Shown: positions 14,213 to 25,749 of the stretch, one piece after another
Layout of the letters: each line of letters opens with the position of its first letter
How positions within the stretch are numbered: position 1 is the first letter of the stretch
Source of the DNA: Brachynemurus nebulosus
Taxonomy: Eukaryota; Arthropoda; Insecta; Neuroptera; Myrmeleontidae
Length of the DNA stretch: 64,000 nt
Assembly: GCA_035578155.1 (NCBI GenBank)
Contig: JAPWDM010000002.1
Span: forward strand, 35,822,437-35,886,436
Direction: 5' to 3'
The notes under the pieces: model-generated
Databases searched by the model: none
What the model was told of the DNA's origin: nothing
Seen by the model: only the letters and a program-made list of their open reading frames with translations
Position numbers and translations under genes: made by a program

Positions 14213-15450
14213 AAGTTGGCGTCTGGCGTCATTAACAAATAAAGCAAAATTAGACGTACATTTTTAAGTTACTATTGTTATTCTAATATAAAAAAGTAAT
14301 AAAAAGGAAAAGAGACAAAAAGTTTGGTACGTCTAAGTTTGCTACATTTGTTGAATTTGTTTAATGACATCAGACCAACTTTAACTAATTTCACCTATAC
14401 ATCTGCTCTTTTCTGCTCATCTGCTCTAGAAGCTTCCTAAAAATTTATATATTATAAATTTAAATTTTATCTCTCAGATTTTTGAGTAGTTTTGTTTCAA
14501 AAACCATTTTTTTTTCCAATTAGAAGCTGAGATTAAATTAAAATGATAATGATAAAAATAAATGGTAATGCACGCCCCTGGTTTTTGTTTTAGTTTTTAA
14601 TAAATATAAATGCAATAAAATATGACGCCCGACATAAAAGCATTCGCGTCTAAGTAATTGACGCTGAACGTGAACAAAAGTTATGAAAGACCAGATAGTA
14701 TAAAGAATTTTCAAAACATTAATTTAGTCATTATTTTCGAAAGTGGAAAGTGGCGTTATATCCGAAGTCGATGCATGAGAAAAAAGTATGTGTATATGGA
14801 ATTACCTAACAGTCATGTACATTCAAGAACCAATAGATATCTCTTCTACTCTATTTGAGTCGTGTGGAAAATTGATTATGATAATTTAAGTTAGAGTATA
14901 TATTTAACAATATAGTTCAAAGAATTCATTTCAACGAATATATTACATTATTACATACTGTGTACTTGACAAGGCATATCTGATAAGGAATATTCGAAAA
15001 GTGTGTCGTTTCCCCTGAGTTTCCCCTTTCTTTATATAATATCTACGTCAAACACGTATCAAAATATCATAAACTGTTATACAGGAACCATATACATACG
15101 TAATATGCAATTACATCTATATAATTATTGTATAGTGTACCTACATATACATATGTATAGTCAATTATAAATTAAGTCATTTATAAAATGAATGTGCGGT
15201 GATATTTGCAGGTACCTCAATTTCCCGTTTTCATATTATATTATGAAAAACCGCGCTGTTTTTCCACAATTTCATGGCTCTCTACAGATTTTACAGTATA
15301 GAATACAGTGTGAACTAATAATGTTTTTGTGTAGAAATTGTTCCAAAAATTTCTATTTTCTGATTTGCTGACAAATTTGTAAAACTACTGACCGTAATTT
15401 TAAACGATAAATCTATTAGTGGTTTTTTCTTCTTCAACGAATTCGAGAGA
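14213..15450. other. AT-rich DNA, nothing recognised
   Basis: A 66-codon frame at 14658-14858 has no recognisable features. No RNA gene or paired repeats seen. Confidence 0.45.
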
Positions 15451-16351
15451 TACCGTAAAGCCGTCTAGACCCGGACACTTTTTTACATTTTTTGGTGTAG
15501 TTTTATGTTTATACATGTTTCCTTCATAGATATCACCAATAAAAGTATTACCATTAGAAAGAGCGTATATTATTTGTTATATCCCTGACCCATTTGTTTC
15601 ATTATAAGTAAACATAAAAAAAAAAATAATTAGTAAGTGTCAGGGTCTACACTCCAAATCCGTCTGAACGCGGACACTTACTTAAATAATGTAATAACAT
15701 GCAAACTAACCTCTCCCGTCGGGTTTAGGACAGTGTTTTATATCGTCTGATGTCTTTGAACCTGTTAAAGACTTCAAAATATTTTGTAGGAAGGGGGAGG
15801 GGGCAATGCATAGTATGCCTCTCTATAAAGTAAACATACGATATGACACCAGAAAGAGGCATAAACGGCGTAATTCTGGGGGGAATATTAACGTATGGAC
15901 AGTGGGAGTTACAACTGGTGCGAATAGCGGCCATAGTATAATAAACTGATGTGTCCGGGTCTAAACGGATATACATATATAGCATGTATTTTTTTATATA
16001 TACATCGAATATAACTTCAAACATCATTAAATGATGCGCGATAAAATTCTGAATACGTACATGTCAAAACTAAAACAATCTAACAATTATGAAGAAAATT
16101 ACATATCTAAGTTAGACACACATTTTATTTCTTTGAAAAACTGTAGGATAGTAATCCTGTAAAATGAGAAGTAAATGTTGACATCCGTAGTTTTTATTGG
16201 TACAGCTGTTTAGAGGATGTTTTTCTCTCTCTAATGACGTCAAGAACAAATGTTTATTGTTGCAGGTTAATGTAGAAATTATTTAATTTGAAGATTGGTG
16301 CAAAGTGTACGGGTCTAGACCCCCTGTCCGGGTCTAGACAGTTTTACGGTA
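15451..16351. mobile_element. TIR element, TACCGTAAA ends
   Basis: The ends TACCGTAAAGCCGTCTAGAC and (reverse complement) TACCGTAAAACTGTCTAGAC are inverted, with TA at each edge. The motif gtctagacccg recurs two or three times near the right end (16306-16340) and in diverged form at 15660 and 15950, as subterminal repeats. A 100-codon minus-strand frame (15725-16027) has no recognisable domain. Non-autonomous; superfamily not assigned. Confidence 0.72.
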
Positions 16352-16589
16352 CTTACTTTCTAATTGATTTTCATATACTATTCAGTTAAACAGTCCGTAA
16401 AATAACTACTATCCGGACCTATTGTATTACTTTGTTTGTTAGATAAAAGCTGGGCAATGTGATATAGTTACAATAGAATCAGAGGTCACTAATAAAAGGT
16501 AACTAAATAACATTCAGTTAAATGCACTGGACATTGTACTTTTAATATGAATATACATAAATAAAGTAGTATTAATCTTTATTTTAAAA

Positions 16590-17645
16590 ATTCAGCTTCG
16601 CGATCTTTACATCTCAAACGTGAAATTTCGAATGAAAAATTAGATCATTTAAAAGGTGAAAAAATGATCATAAAAGGTCAGGTGATTTAATTAACTAATC
16701 AACGATAGAAAATTTGTTATTAAAGGTTAAAGGTTCTCAAGGTTATTCAGAAATTTTAGAACTTCATATGTGAAATTTCGAAAAACCAATTATATCACTT
16801 AAATGGTCATAAAAGGTCAACTGGTTTGATTAATAGGTAAGCGATAAAAAATTTTTTTATTAAGGATTAAAGTTTTTCAAGGTCACATTCAAAAATTTTA
16901 ACACCTCATATTTATCCGAAATTTTGATTGACCAATTGGATCATTTAAAAGGTCAAATAATGGTCGTAAAAGGTAAATTGGTTTGATTAATGGGTCAATA
17001 ACAGAAATTTTTTTTATTAAGGATTAAAGTTTTTCGAGGTCATTCAAAAATTTTAGCACAATTATTAATAACATCAGTTACATCAACCGTTTATTTTAGT
17101 TGACCAGATAATTCACTGCATTAGCAGATGATTTAATATCAAATATAGCTTTTATTTTTTTTAATTTATTAATAATGAGACGCTAAAATTTTTGTATAAC
17201 CTTAAAAAACTTGATCCCATAATAAAAAATTTGTATCACCGACCAATTAAGCAAACCAATTGACCTATTGTAACCATTTTCTAAACTTTTAAATGATTTA
17301 ATTGGATATTCGAGGTTCGAGGTGCTAAATTTTTGAATAACCTTGATAAATCTGTAATCCTTAATAAAAATTTTTTTATCACTTAATCAAACCAGTTGAC
17401 CTTTTATGACCATTTGCTGACCTTTTAAATGATCCAATTGGTCATTCGAAATTTCACATATGAGGTGCTAAAATTTTTGAATGTAACTTTCAAAAACTTT
17501 AATCCTTAATAAAAAATTTTATGTCGCTGACCAATTAATTAAACCAATTGACCTTTTATGACCATTTTCTGACCTTTTAAATGATATAATTGGTCATTCA
17601 AAATGTCCATATATGAAGCTCTAAGATCGCGGAGCTTAAAAATTC
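16590..17645. repeat. Large palindrome built of about 145-bp tandem units
   Basis: The left half (16590-17060) holds about three direct units sharing tggatcatttaaaaggtca and ttattaaggattaaagtttt. The right half (about 17165-17645) holds three units in reverse. The outer ends are inverted (cagcttcgcgatctt against agatcgcggagctt). There is no coding frame. It looks like a foldback element whose arms grew by tandem duplication. Confidence 0.8.
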
Positions 17646-18001
17646 AAGTTTATATGTAAAATAAAAGTGTCATATTTAAATGAAAAAAGCTATCTTTTAA
17701 ATTAGCTATAACAATAACATTTTTTTGTTTATTTAATATAAGCAAAATTAGAGTCATTTTAATTATTATTATTATTATTTATTGATGAACTTTTTTTTTG
17801 ATTGTCTGGTTTCGTCAGATTTTTCGTCATAATATTCTAAACATTTTCAACAAAAAATCTCAAATCGGTGAGAGAATGAAAGAATTATACCCCAAATAAC
17901 AATTCACATCTGAGTCGCACCATGGAAGCGTCTACTCGAATTAGCTAAAATATCATATAATATCATACTTTTTATATGATAACCTCGAAACTCCTCAATA
18001 T

Positions 18002-18540
18002 TTGTTGACTTCAAAAAAAAATTCCATAAAAAAACGTCTGTATACATGGGTCAAATCAGGAACCAAAAGGCGATGGCGTTCTGGTCTCAATCATACGATC
18101 CATCTATATAAGGCCATCTGTAGCGATAAACGAGGTCCAACTGAACGAACGGTCGATCTGCTTATTCGGCTGAAGCAACTACTTCCTAGATTAACTGTGC
18201 CCTCCGATGATTCGCGCAAAATCGACATTATTGCTGCCTCTATGTCCAGAGATAATGCCTTACTAGTTTCTACTAGTTTGTGCACTACCATGGACCAATT
18301 ATATACCATATGTGCGCAGTTCGATCGTGACAATTCCGAACATGGATCATCTCGTGCTGGTAACCCGTCTACGTCTCGTCCGTCAACTAGTGGTGTGAAT
18401 AAGTCCGTCCGTTTAATTTCCGCCTTCAAATGTTTTAATTGCAGTGAAGAAGGCCACCATTTTCGTAACCGCAAGAAACTACCGTTGTGGTAACCCTAAC
18501 GTCACTGTTAAGAATTGTTCAAAATGTAATACCTCTTTAA
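18002..18540 (+). pseudogene. Gag-like fragment with zinc knuckles
   Basis: The open part (18002-18493) is basic at its start and ends in a knuckle CFNCSEEGHHF, which has the first C, second C and H of the CCHC nucleic-acid-binding motif. The last C is replaced because the frame slips near 18470. In the next frame a second knuckle-like stretch follows (YRCGNPNVTVKNC, about 18478-18515) before a stop. In the family, Gag forms the particle and binds the RNA genome through these knuckles. The N-terminal matrix part is missing or unrecognisable. Confidence 0.75.
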
Positions 18541-18773
18541 TTGCCGATTAGGTCGTCGTTTGAACCGTCAATTGCACCTTAAATCTAATAATGTTTTTTT
18601 TCATTCTCTTCGGCGGAATTCCAAGAAATGGACATCTTGGTTAGATAGGGTACGTCAATTTTGTGTTAATACGTCACCTAAAGATAGCAACCTTAGTTCG
18701 ATACACCCATTTGTAACAGTTAAAAATGACTCTCGTCCGTATGTCCGATTAGTAGTTTTCTGGACGGAAGGTC

Positions 18774-19070
18774 TTGTGCTTGTTAGATTCCGTAGCTTCG
18801 ATAACACCCATGAGTTCCAGATTCTTCGATCAAATTAAACACAACCAACCACCGTTGTCTAAAGTTGACCCACGTTTACAGATAACTGTAACAAATGGTT
18901 CCTCTTGTCATATTTTAGATAGGGCTTTCATATCATGTCAATTTCACAGGAATACTGCCTCGATACCCACTCTAATTGTCGAAGGTCTCTCCAACGACCT
19001 GTTGCTTCATGTTGATTTTATCAAGAGGCATCTCTGTAGACTTCACCAGCAACATATATCAAGTCACTAA
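18774..19070 (+). pseudogene. Retropepsin-like protease fragment
   Basis: The stretch LLDSVASITPMS sits where Ty3/Gypsy proteases have the active-site triad D-S/T-G followed by A and hydrophobic residues. Here G is replaced by V, so the enzyme would be inactive. A downstream IVEGLSNDLLLHVDF fits the usual hydrophobic-G-x-D/N-L-L-x-G-x-D/N-F motif, with H for G. The frame ends at a stop near 19070, before the reverse transcriptase. The upstream linker (18560-18838) lies in another frame. Confidence 0.7.
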
Positions 19071-19128
19071 TTCTGATATTTGTTCTCTACAAGTAGAACA
19101 ATCTTTAACTTGTAGTCAGTAACGCCAA

Positions 19129-19965
19129 TTGGGGGACTTGATTGAAAGCTCCCCTCAACCTTACGATTTAACCTGTACGTCGGCTATAGAACACAAAATT
19201 GATACTGGCGATGCTCCACCTATTAGGCAACGCAATTACGTAGAATCTAAACCAATCCAAGGCTTTATTAACTCTGAGATGGATCGTATGCTTGACCTTC
19301 AGGTTATAGAACTGGCTCAGATTCCTTGGAATAATTCTATCGTGGTAGTCAATAAGAAGAATACCGACGGTACTCCTAAGTTCCGATTTTGTTTGGATTT
19401 CCGGAAACTGAAAGCCGTGACTCTTAAGGACGCTAATCCACTACCTTTTATGCACCAAATTCTAGATCGGTTAGGCAATGCCAGTTGGTTCACCACTCTG
19501 GATCTTGAATCCGCCTTCTGGCCAATCTCTTCGGAGGAAAGCAGTCGTCCAAAATGCGCATTCACTGTGCCTGGACGTGGCCAGTTTCAGCCTAGGCGAA
19601 TGATGTTTGGTTTAACTAATGCTCCAGCCACGCAACAACGTCTAGTGGACACTATTTTGGGTCCTGGTCTTGAACCACATGTTTTCGTGTACCTGGATGA
19701 CATAGTCATCGGTAACACATCATTTGATGGTCACCTGAAGAATTTATCTGAAGTGTTAGCTCGATTGAAAGCTGCTAACCTCACGCTTTCACTAGAGAAA
19801 TGTCACTTCGCCAAGCGCGAAATAAAATATCTCGGATTAATAGTGAATTCGAATGGAATCCAGGTAAACCCAGAAAAAATGACTGCAATTGCATCTTACC
19901 CAATTCCTAAGACAACTAAACAAGTTCGTTCATTTTTGGGAATCGTATCGTGGTTCCGTCGTTGA
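19129..19965 (+). pseudogene. Ty3/Gypsy reverse transcriptase domain
   Basis: This is the best preserved piece: an open 278-codon frame with the ordered motifs of Ty3/Gypsy reverse transcriptase. These are the WNNSIVVVNKK start of the fingers, FCLDFRKLK, the palm TLDLESAFW (D at about residue 125), the MMFGLTNAPAT loop, the catalytic box YLDD (about residues 188-191) and the FAKREIKYLG connection. All three catalytic aspartates are kept. The frame stops after VSWFRR, where other copies run on into RNase H; here a stop and shift follow. It would copy element RNA into DNA if intact, but in this context it is cut off from the rest of Pol. Confidence 0.93.
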
Positions 19966-20608
19966 ATCCCACACCTTACGGAGCTTGCAGCCCTGTTACT
20001 TAAACTTACGAGGAGGAACTGCAAGTGAATTTGGAACGGCGCCACGCAGAAATCTTTCATCACACTGAAACAACGTCTCTTATCACCTCCGATTCTCAGT
20101 TGTCCTGATCCGTACCTGCCGTATTCTATACACTGTGATGCCTCACAATATTCGGTTGGCAGTTGTCTCACTCAGCAAACCCCTGACAGTAAAGAAAGGG
20201 TAATAGCTTATGCGTCCAGTGCTCTGTCGAAAAACGAAGTCAACTATTCGGTGACTGAAAAAGCTTGCGATCGTATCGTCAATTAACAAATTCCGTTGTT
20301 ATGTGGAAGCTACTCGTTTCACTGTAGTCACCGACCATTTCGCCGTGAAATGGCTACATAACCTTAAAAATCCATCTGGTCGCTTAGCACATTGGAGCTT
20401 ACAGCTTCAGTCTTATGATTTCAACATAGTACACCGCAAAGGTTCTTCCCACACTTTACTTGATGGTTTGTCGAGAATGCCGACTGACGTCAGTCTGATA
20501 GAGGCCCCTAACACGCATCACGATCGCTGGTATCGGAAAATGATAACGAATGTCGAACGACTTTCTGACAGATTTCCTCAATGGAAGCTGGTAGATGGTA
20601 AATTGTAA
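19966..20608 (+). pseudogene. RNase H domain, frameshifted
   Basis: After the reverse transcriptase, the frame carrying CDASQYSVG (first catalytic D, about 20135) and SVTEKAC (catalytic E, about 20255) runs to a stop near 20285. The rest is in another frame from 20303: VTDHFAVKWL (third D) and HTLLDGLSRMP, the usual end of the domain, with D kept. So all acidic residues of the RNase H core are visible but in different frames. In the family this domain removes RNA from the RNA/DNA hybrid. Confidence 0.85.
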
Positions 20609-20664
20609 AAGTTTTGTATTCCTCAATAGAAGCTGGTAGATGGTAAATTGTAAAAGTTTTGTAT
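20575..20664 (+). repeat. 45-bp tandem duplication between RNase H and integrase
   Basis: 20575-20619 is repeated at 20620-20664 with one difference (caatgg/caatag). The length is a multiple of three. The second copy carries a TAG that the first lacks in the same phase. This is a local duplication after or during decay of the element. Confidence 0.9.
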
Positions 20665-21718
20665 TCCAGTTAATCCGTGGAAGCTAGTTTTGCCTACATC
20701 ACTTCGTACTAATGCATTAAGGGAATGTCATGACAGTGTAACATCCGGACACTTTGGATGTTACAAGACGTTATGTCGTATCTCCCAACAATATTATTGG
20801 CCTGGTTTACGTACTGATGTGCTCAGCTATTGCCGATCGTGTCGGATTTGTGCTCAACACAAAGTCGATCGTAAGTCGATCTGATGGTTTTATTGGTAAA
20901 CGGATAATTAACAAACTCTGGTCTGTAGTTTGCACTGTCCTGGCTGAACCATTTCCTATGTCCACCAATCGACATAAGTACGTGTTTATAATATCTGATA
21001 TGCTCACCAAATTTTCGTTGATTTTCCCGTTACGTGAAGCTAATTCCAAAAACCTTATTAAGATCTTTGACTAGGTAATCCTAACCTTTGGTTTTTGCGA
21101 CTCTCTGGTTTGTGATAATAGAACACAGTACGTATCAAGAGAGGTTTTACAGTACTTTAAGACCATAACGTACAAGTACAACTCTCTCCAAAATTCCATC
21201 CAAAAAGTAATCCAGCAGAAAGAGTTATACAAACTGCAAAAACTTTGATTGCTTCTTACATTAACAACAATCAACGTAATTGGGATGTAAATCTAGACGC
21301 GTACAATTTCGCTATCAATTCTTCAGTGTATCACACTACCCAGTTTTCGCCCGCATACTTAATGTTTGGACGCGAAATTAAAATATCCGGTAACCCCTCA
21401 CAACAAAACCCTTTAGCTGCTGACATTGATCTAAATAACTTCCCTGAACGTATCCGACGTTTAACCACCACCTGCCAATTAGTATGTGACCGTATTTTTA
21501 AGTCACAAGATAGTAGTGCTGCTAGATACAACTTCCGTCATCGTTTCGCTAGTTTTAACGTCGGCGATTTTGTATGGAAACGACATTTCCCATTATCTGA
21601 CGCTGTAAACTACTTTAGTTTAAAATTAGCTACAAAGTTTATAAAATGCCAGGTATCTAAAAAATTGTCCGATAATCGTTACGAGTTAACTTCCGTTGAT
21701 GGCAAAAATTTTTGAAAT
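20665..21718 (+). pseudogene. Integrase, broken into three pieces
   Basis: Piece 1 (to 20884) has the N-terminal zinc-binding HHCC module: CHDSVTSGHFG then CRSCRICAQHK, with the typical YYWPGL between. Piece 2 (20886-21074, other frame) matches the start of the catalytic core (ISDMLTKFSLIFPL). A decayed gap (21075-21240) follows, where the second D and the E would lie; no clean frame is present. Piece 3 (21245-21715) begins with the helix after the core (LNAYNFAIN-like NLDAYNFAIN, FSPAYLMFGREI) and ends with the C-terminal GDFVWKR...KLATKF region. Integrase would join element DNA to the chromosome. This one is inactive. Confidence 0.9.
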
Positions 21719-22673
21719 AAAAAGTTCAAAAAAAAATTCGAAATGTAAAACTTTTGAAATACCGAGTGATTTCACATCTTTGGAACACTCAGTGCAATGG
21801 ACAAAAACTGTGTAGGCTATAATTATTATCTATTACATATGACAGTGCGTTTAATACGCATCTGACAGTCGTGTAGTAATGATTCACTGTACACGTATAT
21901 ATTTTTGGCGGTACTGATGCGGTTTTTATAGTTGAGCTGCCAATTAAAAATTCCTTTTTAATTTAAAACTTTGAACTCGCCTCTGGATGTTTTTTTAGAT
22001 GTTTGACTAAAAATTTTCCAAGCATGCTTTACGACAAGTTAAATTGAAGTCAGTAATTGAAAGTTTTGTGGAAAAATGTTGTAAATTGGACTCAAATTGG
22101 AAGTTTTCTTATAGGAAATATGCTCACGATTCCAAACGTATTGATGGTGATATTGTCTGGCTGATTAGAGGCAAGTTTTGTTCGAGAGCCAGTCGTCAAA
22201 AAGTTCATGGGATTGGTTTGGCTGTTCCAGCATTAAACATCGAATCTCGTCAATTTTTTCAGATAAGTGAATTCTGTTTTCCGTCTTTTTCGCCTGTGAT
22301 AATCCTCCCATGAGTTAACTTTGTACCGAATTGTGTGAACAGGTTCTATTCGTGTTAAAACTTAGTGAATCATTGTGTAACTTACGTAATGGACAAATTT
22401 AGATCACAAACTTTATTTTTCGATTTAAAACTAATTTTGATATTGTAAAATTGATTTAATACTGTTTTGCTGGCTTCCTATTATATTTTTTTATAACAGC
22501 ATAATGTTTTTACACTGACTTTTTATTTAGCTAATATTTGCTACAAAAATACTTGCCACGTTTTTATAGAAATTTTATCATTTAATAAATCTTTCAAAAC
22601 TGGTTAATTTGTGCTAACTTTGTAACGATTTATTTTGTACGTGCAAGGTTGGTTAACCCTGCATTGCTTATTT
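21719..22673. other. DNA downstream of the retroelement, unrecognised 89-codon frame
   Basis: A plus-strand frame at 22044-22313 is less AT-rich than its flanks and might be a remnant of the element's 3' part, but it has no motif I can name. No LTR seen. Confidence 0.35.
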
Positions 22674-22796
22674 TTAGCGAATTTCGAAAACTCGAAATTC
22701 AGCTATTACAGTAGGTCTCATGACGCAATCTGAGTCCGGGACTATGGCAGAAATCTGTTTTGAAGTCCCTAGAATACGAAAATGATATTCACTAAA

Positions 22797-22799
<3 letters not shown>

Positions 22800-22876
<77 letters not shown>
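22800..22876. repeat. (AT)n array inside Helitron-like copy 1
   Basis: Uninterrupted AT alternation. The array at 57871-57958 is at the same place in copy 2. Confidence 0.97.
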
Positions 22877-22880
<4 letters not shown>

Positions 22881-23829
22881 TCCCACGATAACTCTCGAAC
22901 GAAACGTCTAACGCTTATGAAATTTTGTGTGCGGACTGGATTCTGAATTGGCTTGGCTAAGTTCGTTAGCCAGACACGTCGGATGCCCAGAAGTAGGTTT
23001 TCTGGCCATTTTTTATCATTCGATCCTATCATAAGACAGTTCGATTTTTACATCGTTGAAAAGGAAAAAAAAATTATGAAGAAAATGTTCTTATAATTTT
23101 CTTTCTATGTTAAGTAGTTTTCGAGAAAATCGTAATTTTCACTATTGGCTTATTTTGCTCTCTTTGTCATTGTAATAAGTAATTTATATTTCTATCTCAG
23201 TTCTTTATGAAGTATAAAAATATTTCACTTTTTTATTAAAGAATTTTGTGAGAACAAGTGAAGTATATTCACATATATGTGTTATAACACATACATGTAT
23301 AGAGTTTTGTTTCTCATTTATTGCATTATAATTAGCATGGTTCTATCTCATGTTAAAAAATGTAAATTAAACAGATTTTCTAAGCTAATGTAATGAAGAA
23401 TTTTTTTTTTTTTTATTGAATTTTTAAGTAAACAAGAAATTGAAGATTATGATATGATATAATATTATTAAATATATGAAACAAAACAAAATATGTATAA
23501 TGTACATATGTATGCACGGAAAAATATTTTGAATCGATTTTGAAAATTTTTTCACTAATAATTAATAATGTTAAAAAATTAAACCATTTCAAATGGATTT
23601 AAGGTATTTTATGTTAGGTCAAGGTTTTCGGGACCTAAAAAGGCCAGAAATTAATTAACCAATCGATTTTAAAAATTTTTTCACAGTTATGTAGTAAGTT
23701 AAAGTATTTGAATTAATTAATTAAATGATGTCCGCAAGAAGCTTACGGACTGCCATAAGTTATATGAGATCCTTAGAACCCTTTTCTTACTGTTAGAGTA
23801 CTAGACTTGTATGAGTTTCGCCAGGATTT

Positions 23830-24700
23830 ACTGATCCCATAATTGTAAAAAATAAACTAAACGACCAATTTTTAAAATTTCTTCACCGTTACAGAGCTAA
23901 ACTATTTTAGATAGATTTAGAATACATTATGTAAGGTCCGCCAGGGTCCACAGGACCCAAAAGTGTCAAAAATAAACTAACTGACCGATTTTGAAAATTT
24001 TTTCACAGATACAGAGCTAAACTATTTTAGATAAATATCGATTACGTTATGTAAGGTCCGCCTGGGTCCATAGGACCCAAAAGTGTCAAAAATAAACTAA
24101 CGGACCGATTTTGAAAATTTTTTCATCGTTACAGACCTAAATTATTTTAGATAAATATCGATTACGTTATGTAAGGTCCGCCTGGGTCCATAGGACCCAA
24201 AAGTGTCAAAAATAAACTAACCGACCGATTTTGAGAATTTTTTCACTGTTGGGGAACTAAGCTATTTTAGATAAATATAGATTACGTTATGTAAGGTCTG
24301 CCAGGGTCCATGGGATCCAAAAGTGTCAAAAATAAACTAACCGACCGATTTTGAAAATTTTTTCACTGTTACAGAGCTAAACTATTTTAGATAAATATAG
24401 ATTACGTTATGTAAGGTCTGCCAGGGTCCATGGATCCAAAAGTGTCAAAAATAAACTAACCGACCGATTTTGAAAATTTTTTTACTGTTGGGGAGCTAAG
24501 CTATTTTAGATACATATAGATTACGTTATGTAAGGTCTGAAGTGTCAGTAGGACCTAAAAGTGTCAAAAATAAAATAACTGACCGATTTTGAAACCTTTT
24601 TACTATTACCAAGGTAAACGATTTTAGATAGGTACAGGTTGTGTTATCTGAGATCCACAACTGTCCTGCGGATGCAAATGCGGCGTAGAATGCTACACAA
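23830..24700 (-). repeat. 120-bp satellite, about seven units
   Basis: The units carry ccgaccgattttgaaaattt, cactgttacagagctaaact and acgttatgtaaggtc at a 120-bp spacing. The outer units are more diverged than the inner ones. This is the same satellite as 55861-56930, inverted. Confidence 0.93.
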
Positions 24701-24706
24701 CGGGTT

Positions 24707-24710
<4 letters not shown>

Positions 24711-24782
<72 letters not shown>
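24711..24782. repeat. (AT)n array beside the satellite
   Basis: Matches the array at 55706-55791 in the inverted copy. Confidence 0.97.
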
Positions 24783-24786
<4 letters not shown>

Positions 24787-25127
24787 TAAAGTCCGCCTAG
24801 AATATACGGTCGAGCTGATTTTTTAATGAGGTCCACCGGGATCTTGCAGATCCGAAAACGCCAGTAATAAGCTATCGAACCGATGCTAAAAAATTTCTCA
24901 CTGCTAGAGAACTAAATTATTTTAGATGGATACAACTATGCTGCACAAAATTCGTTCGGGTTCTTGGGTCCCCAAAAATACAAAAACAAATACCAAAAGC
25001 CGATTTTAAAAATTCTTTTACTCTTAGAAAGCTAAACTATTTTAAATAGGTACAGGTCTTAGATGAGATCCGCCAGTGCCCAAGATTTGGAAATTCGCTA
25101 TGTTATGCAGATGCTGCGACAGGGGTA

Positions 25128-25537
25128 TTTATTTTTCTTATCTTAATCTCTTTTTGTTGCGTTTAAGGCGGGTTATCCAATTTTGTATCACATGGTTGTT
25201 AAATTTTTTTAAAATAATCCTTTTCTAGTCAAACAACAAAACTGAAAAATGAAAAGATCTATTACAAACTATTAAGCAAATTGTATTTATGGCTGTGAAC
25301 TAACAGTTATTTTATTAATATATAAATTTTATTGTAATCCATACAGAGTCTGAACTTCGTCACTTTACGGACCAAACAGTCCTGAGATTTTAAAAGAAAC
25401 AATAAAATTTTATGTTCATGCTCAAAAATTTTTATTTTTCAAATACCTGTTTTATTTTTCAGATATTGTCCTATTTCAGATATTTTCATTCATTTTAAAT
25501 TTAAATTCAAATATTTTAAATAGTTTCTTTGTAACAA
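25128..25537. other. AT-rich DNA, nothing recognised
   Basis: No coding or repeat signal. Confidence 0.45.
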
Positions 25538-25545
25538 TACATAGA

Positions 25546-25741
25546 CAAGTCCGTGGAGACAAATGGCAGGCCCCGGGAATAAAGCACATCTCTTAAAAAT
25601 TTCTTCCGGAAAAAATAATTGACGTGTAAAAAAAAAACTTTTTATTTTATCACGGGCCCTTACCGGCCGCTAAGAGCCCCCTATTCTAGTATGGGCCTCA
25701 GGGCCGTATCCAGAGGCTATCCTACCCTCTCGTCAGGTCTG
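25546..25741. mobile_element. hAT-like MITE, 196 bp
   Basis: It is the reverse-complement relative of 35930-36103: shared ggccccgggaata, agcacatctcttaaaaat and ctaccctctcg. The flanks tacataga (25538-25545) and tacatata (25742-25749) form an 8-bp duplication with one mismatch. The ends have drifted (CAAGTCCG...CAGGTCTG). Confidence 0.75.
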
Positions 25742-25749
25742 TACATATA

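Larger units (their letters stand above)
18002..21718 (+). mobile_element. Degenerate Ty3/Gypsy LTR-retrotransposon gag-pol region
   Basis: The order gag (zinc knuckle), protease, reverse transcriptase, RNase H, integrase defines the Ty3/Gypsy layout. The coding strand is split by several frameshifts and stops, described in the separate entries. I looked for long direct terminal repeats in 16.5-18 kb and 21.7-22.6 kb and saw none, so the LTRs are lost or too diverged to see by eye. It is a dead copy. G+C is higher than in the flanks, as expected of former coding DNA. Confidence 0.93.
22674..25127 (-). mobile_element. Helitron-like non-autonomous repeat, copy 1
   Basis: This copy matches 55362-58084 in reverse complement along its whole length. 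Taken in the sense of the other copy, the 5' end is TACCCCTGTCGCAGCATC (here at 25127) and the 3' end is a hairpin followed by GCTAA (here 22674-22700: 9-bp stem GAATTTCGA/TCGAAATTC with a 4-nt loop). It contains a 120-bp satellite and two (AT)n arrays. There is no protein frame. A terminal hairpin before CTRR is the Helitron hallmark; the 1-nt gap between stem and CTAA and the non-TC 5' end are not canonical, so I call it Helitron-like. Confidence 0.7.

Noticed and set aside
15725..16027. 100-codon minus-strand frame
   Set aside because: It lies within a TIR element, has no domain, and its composition fits the background.
17646..22673. LTRs flanking the Ty3/Gypsy relic, or an env gene at 22044-22313
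   Set aside because: No direct repeat was visible on both sides, and the 89-codon frame has no envelope features such as a signal peptide or membrane segment.
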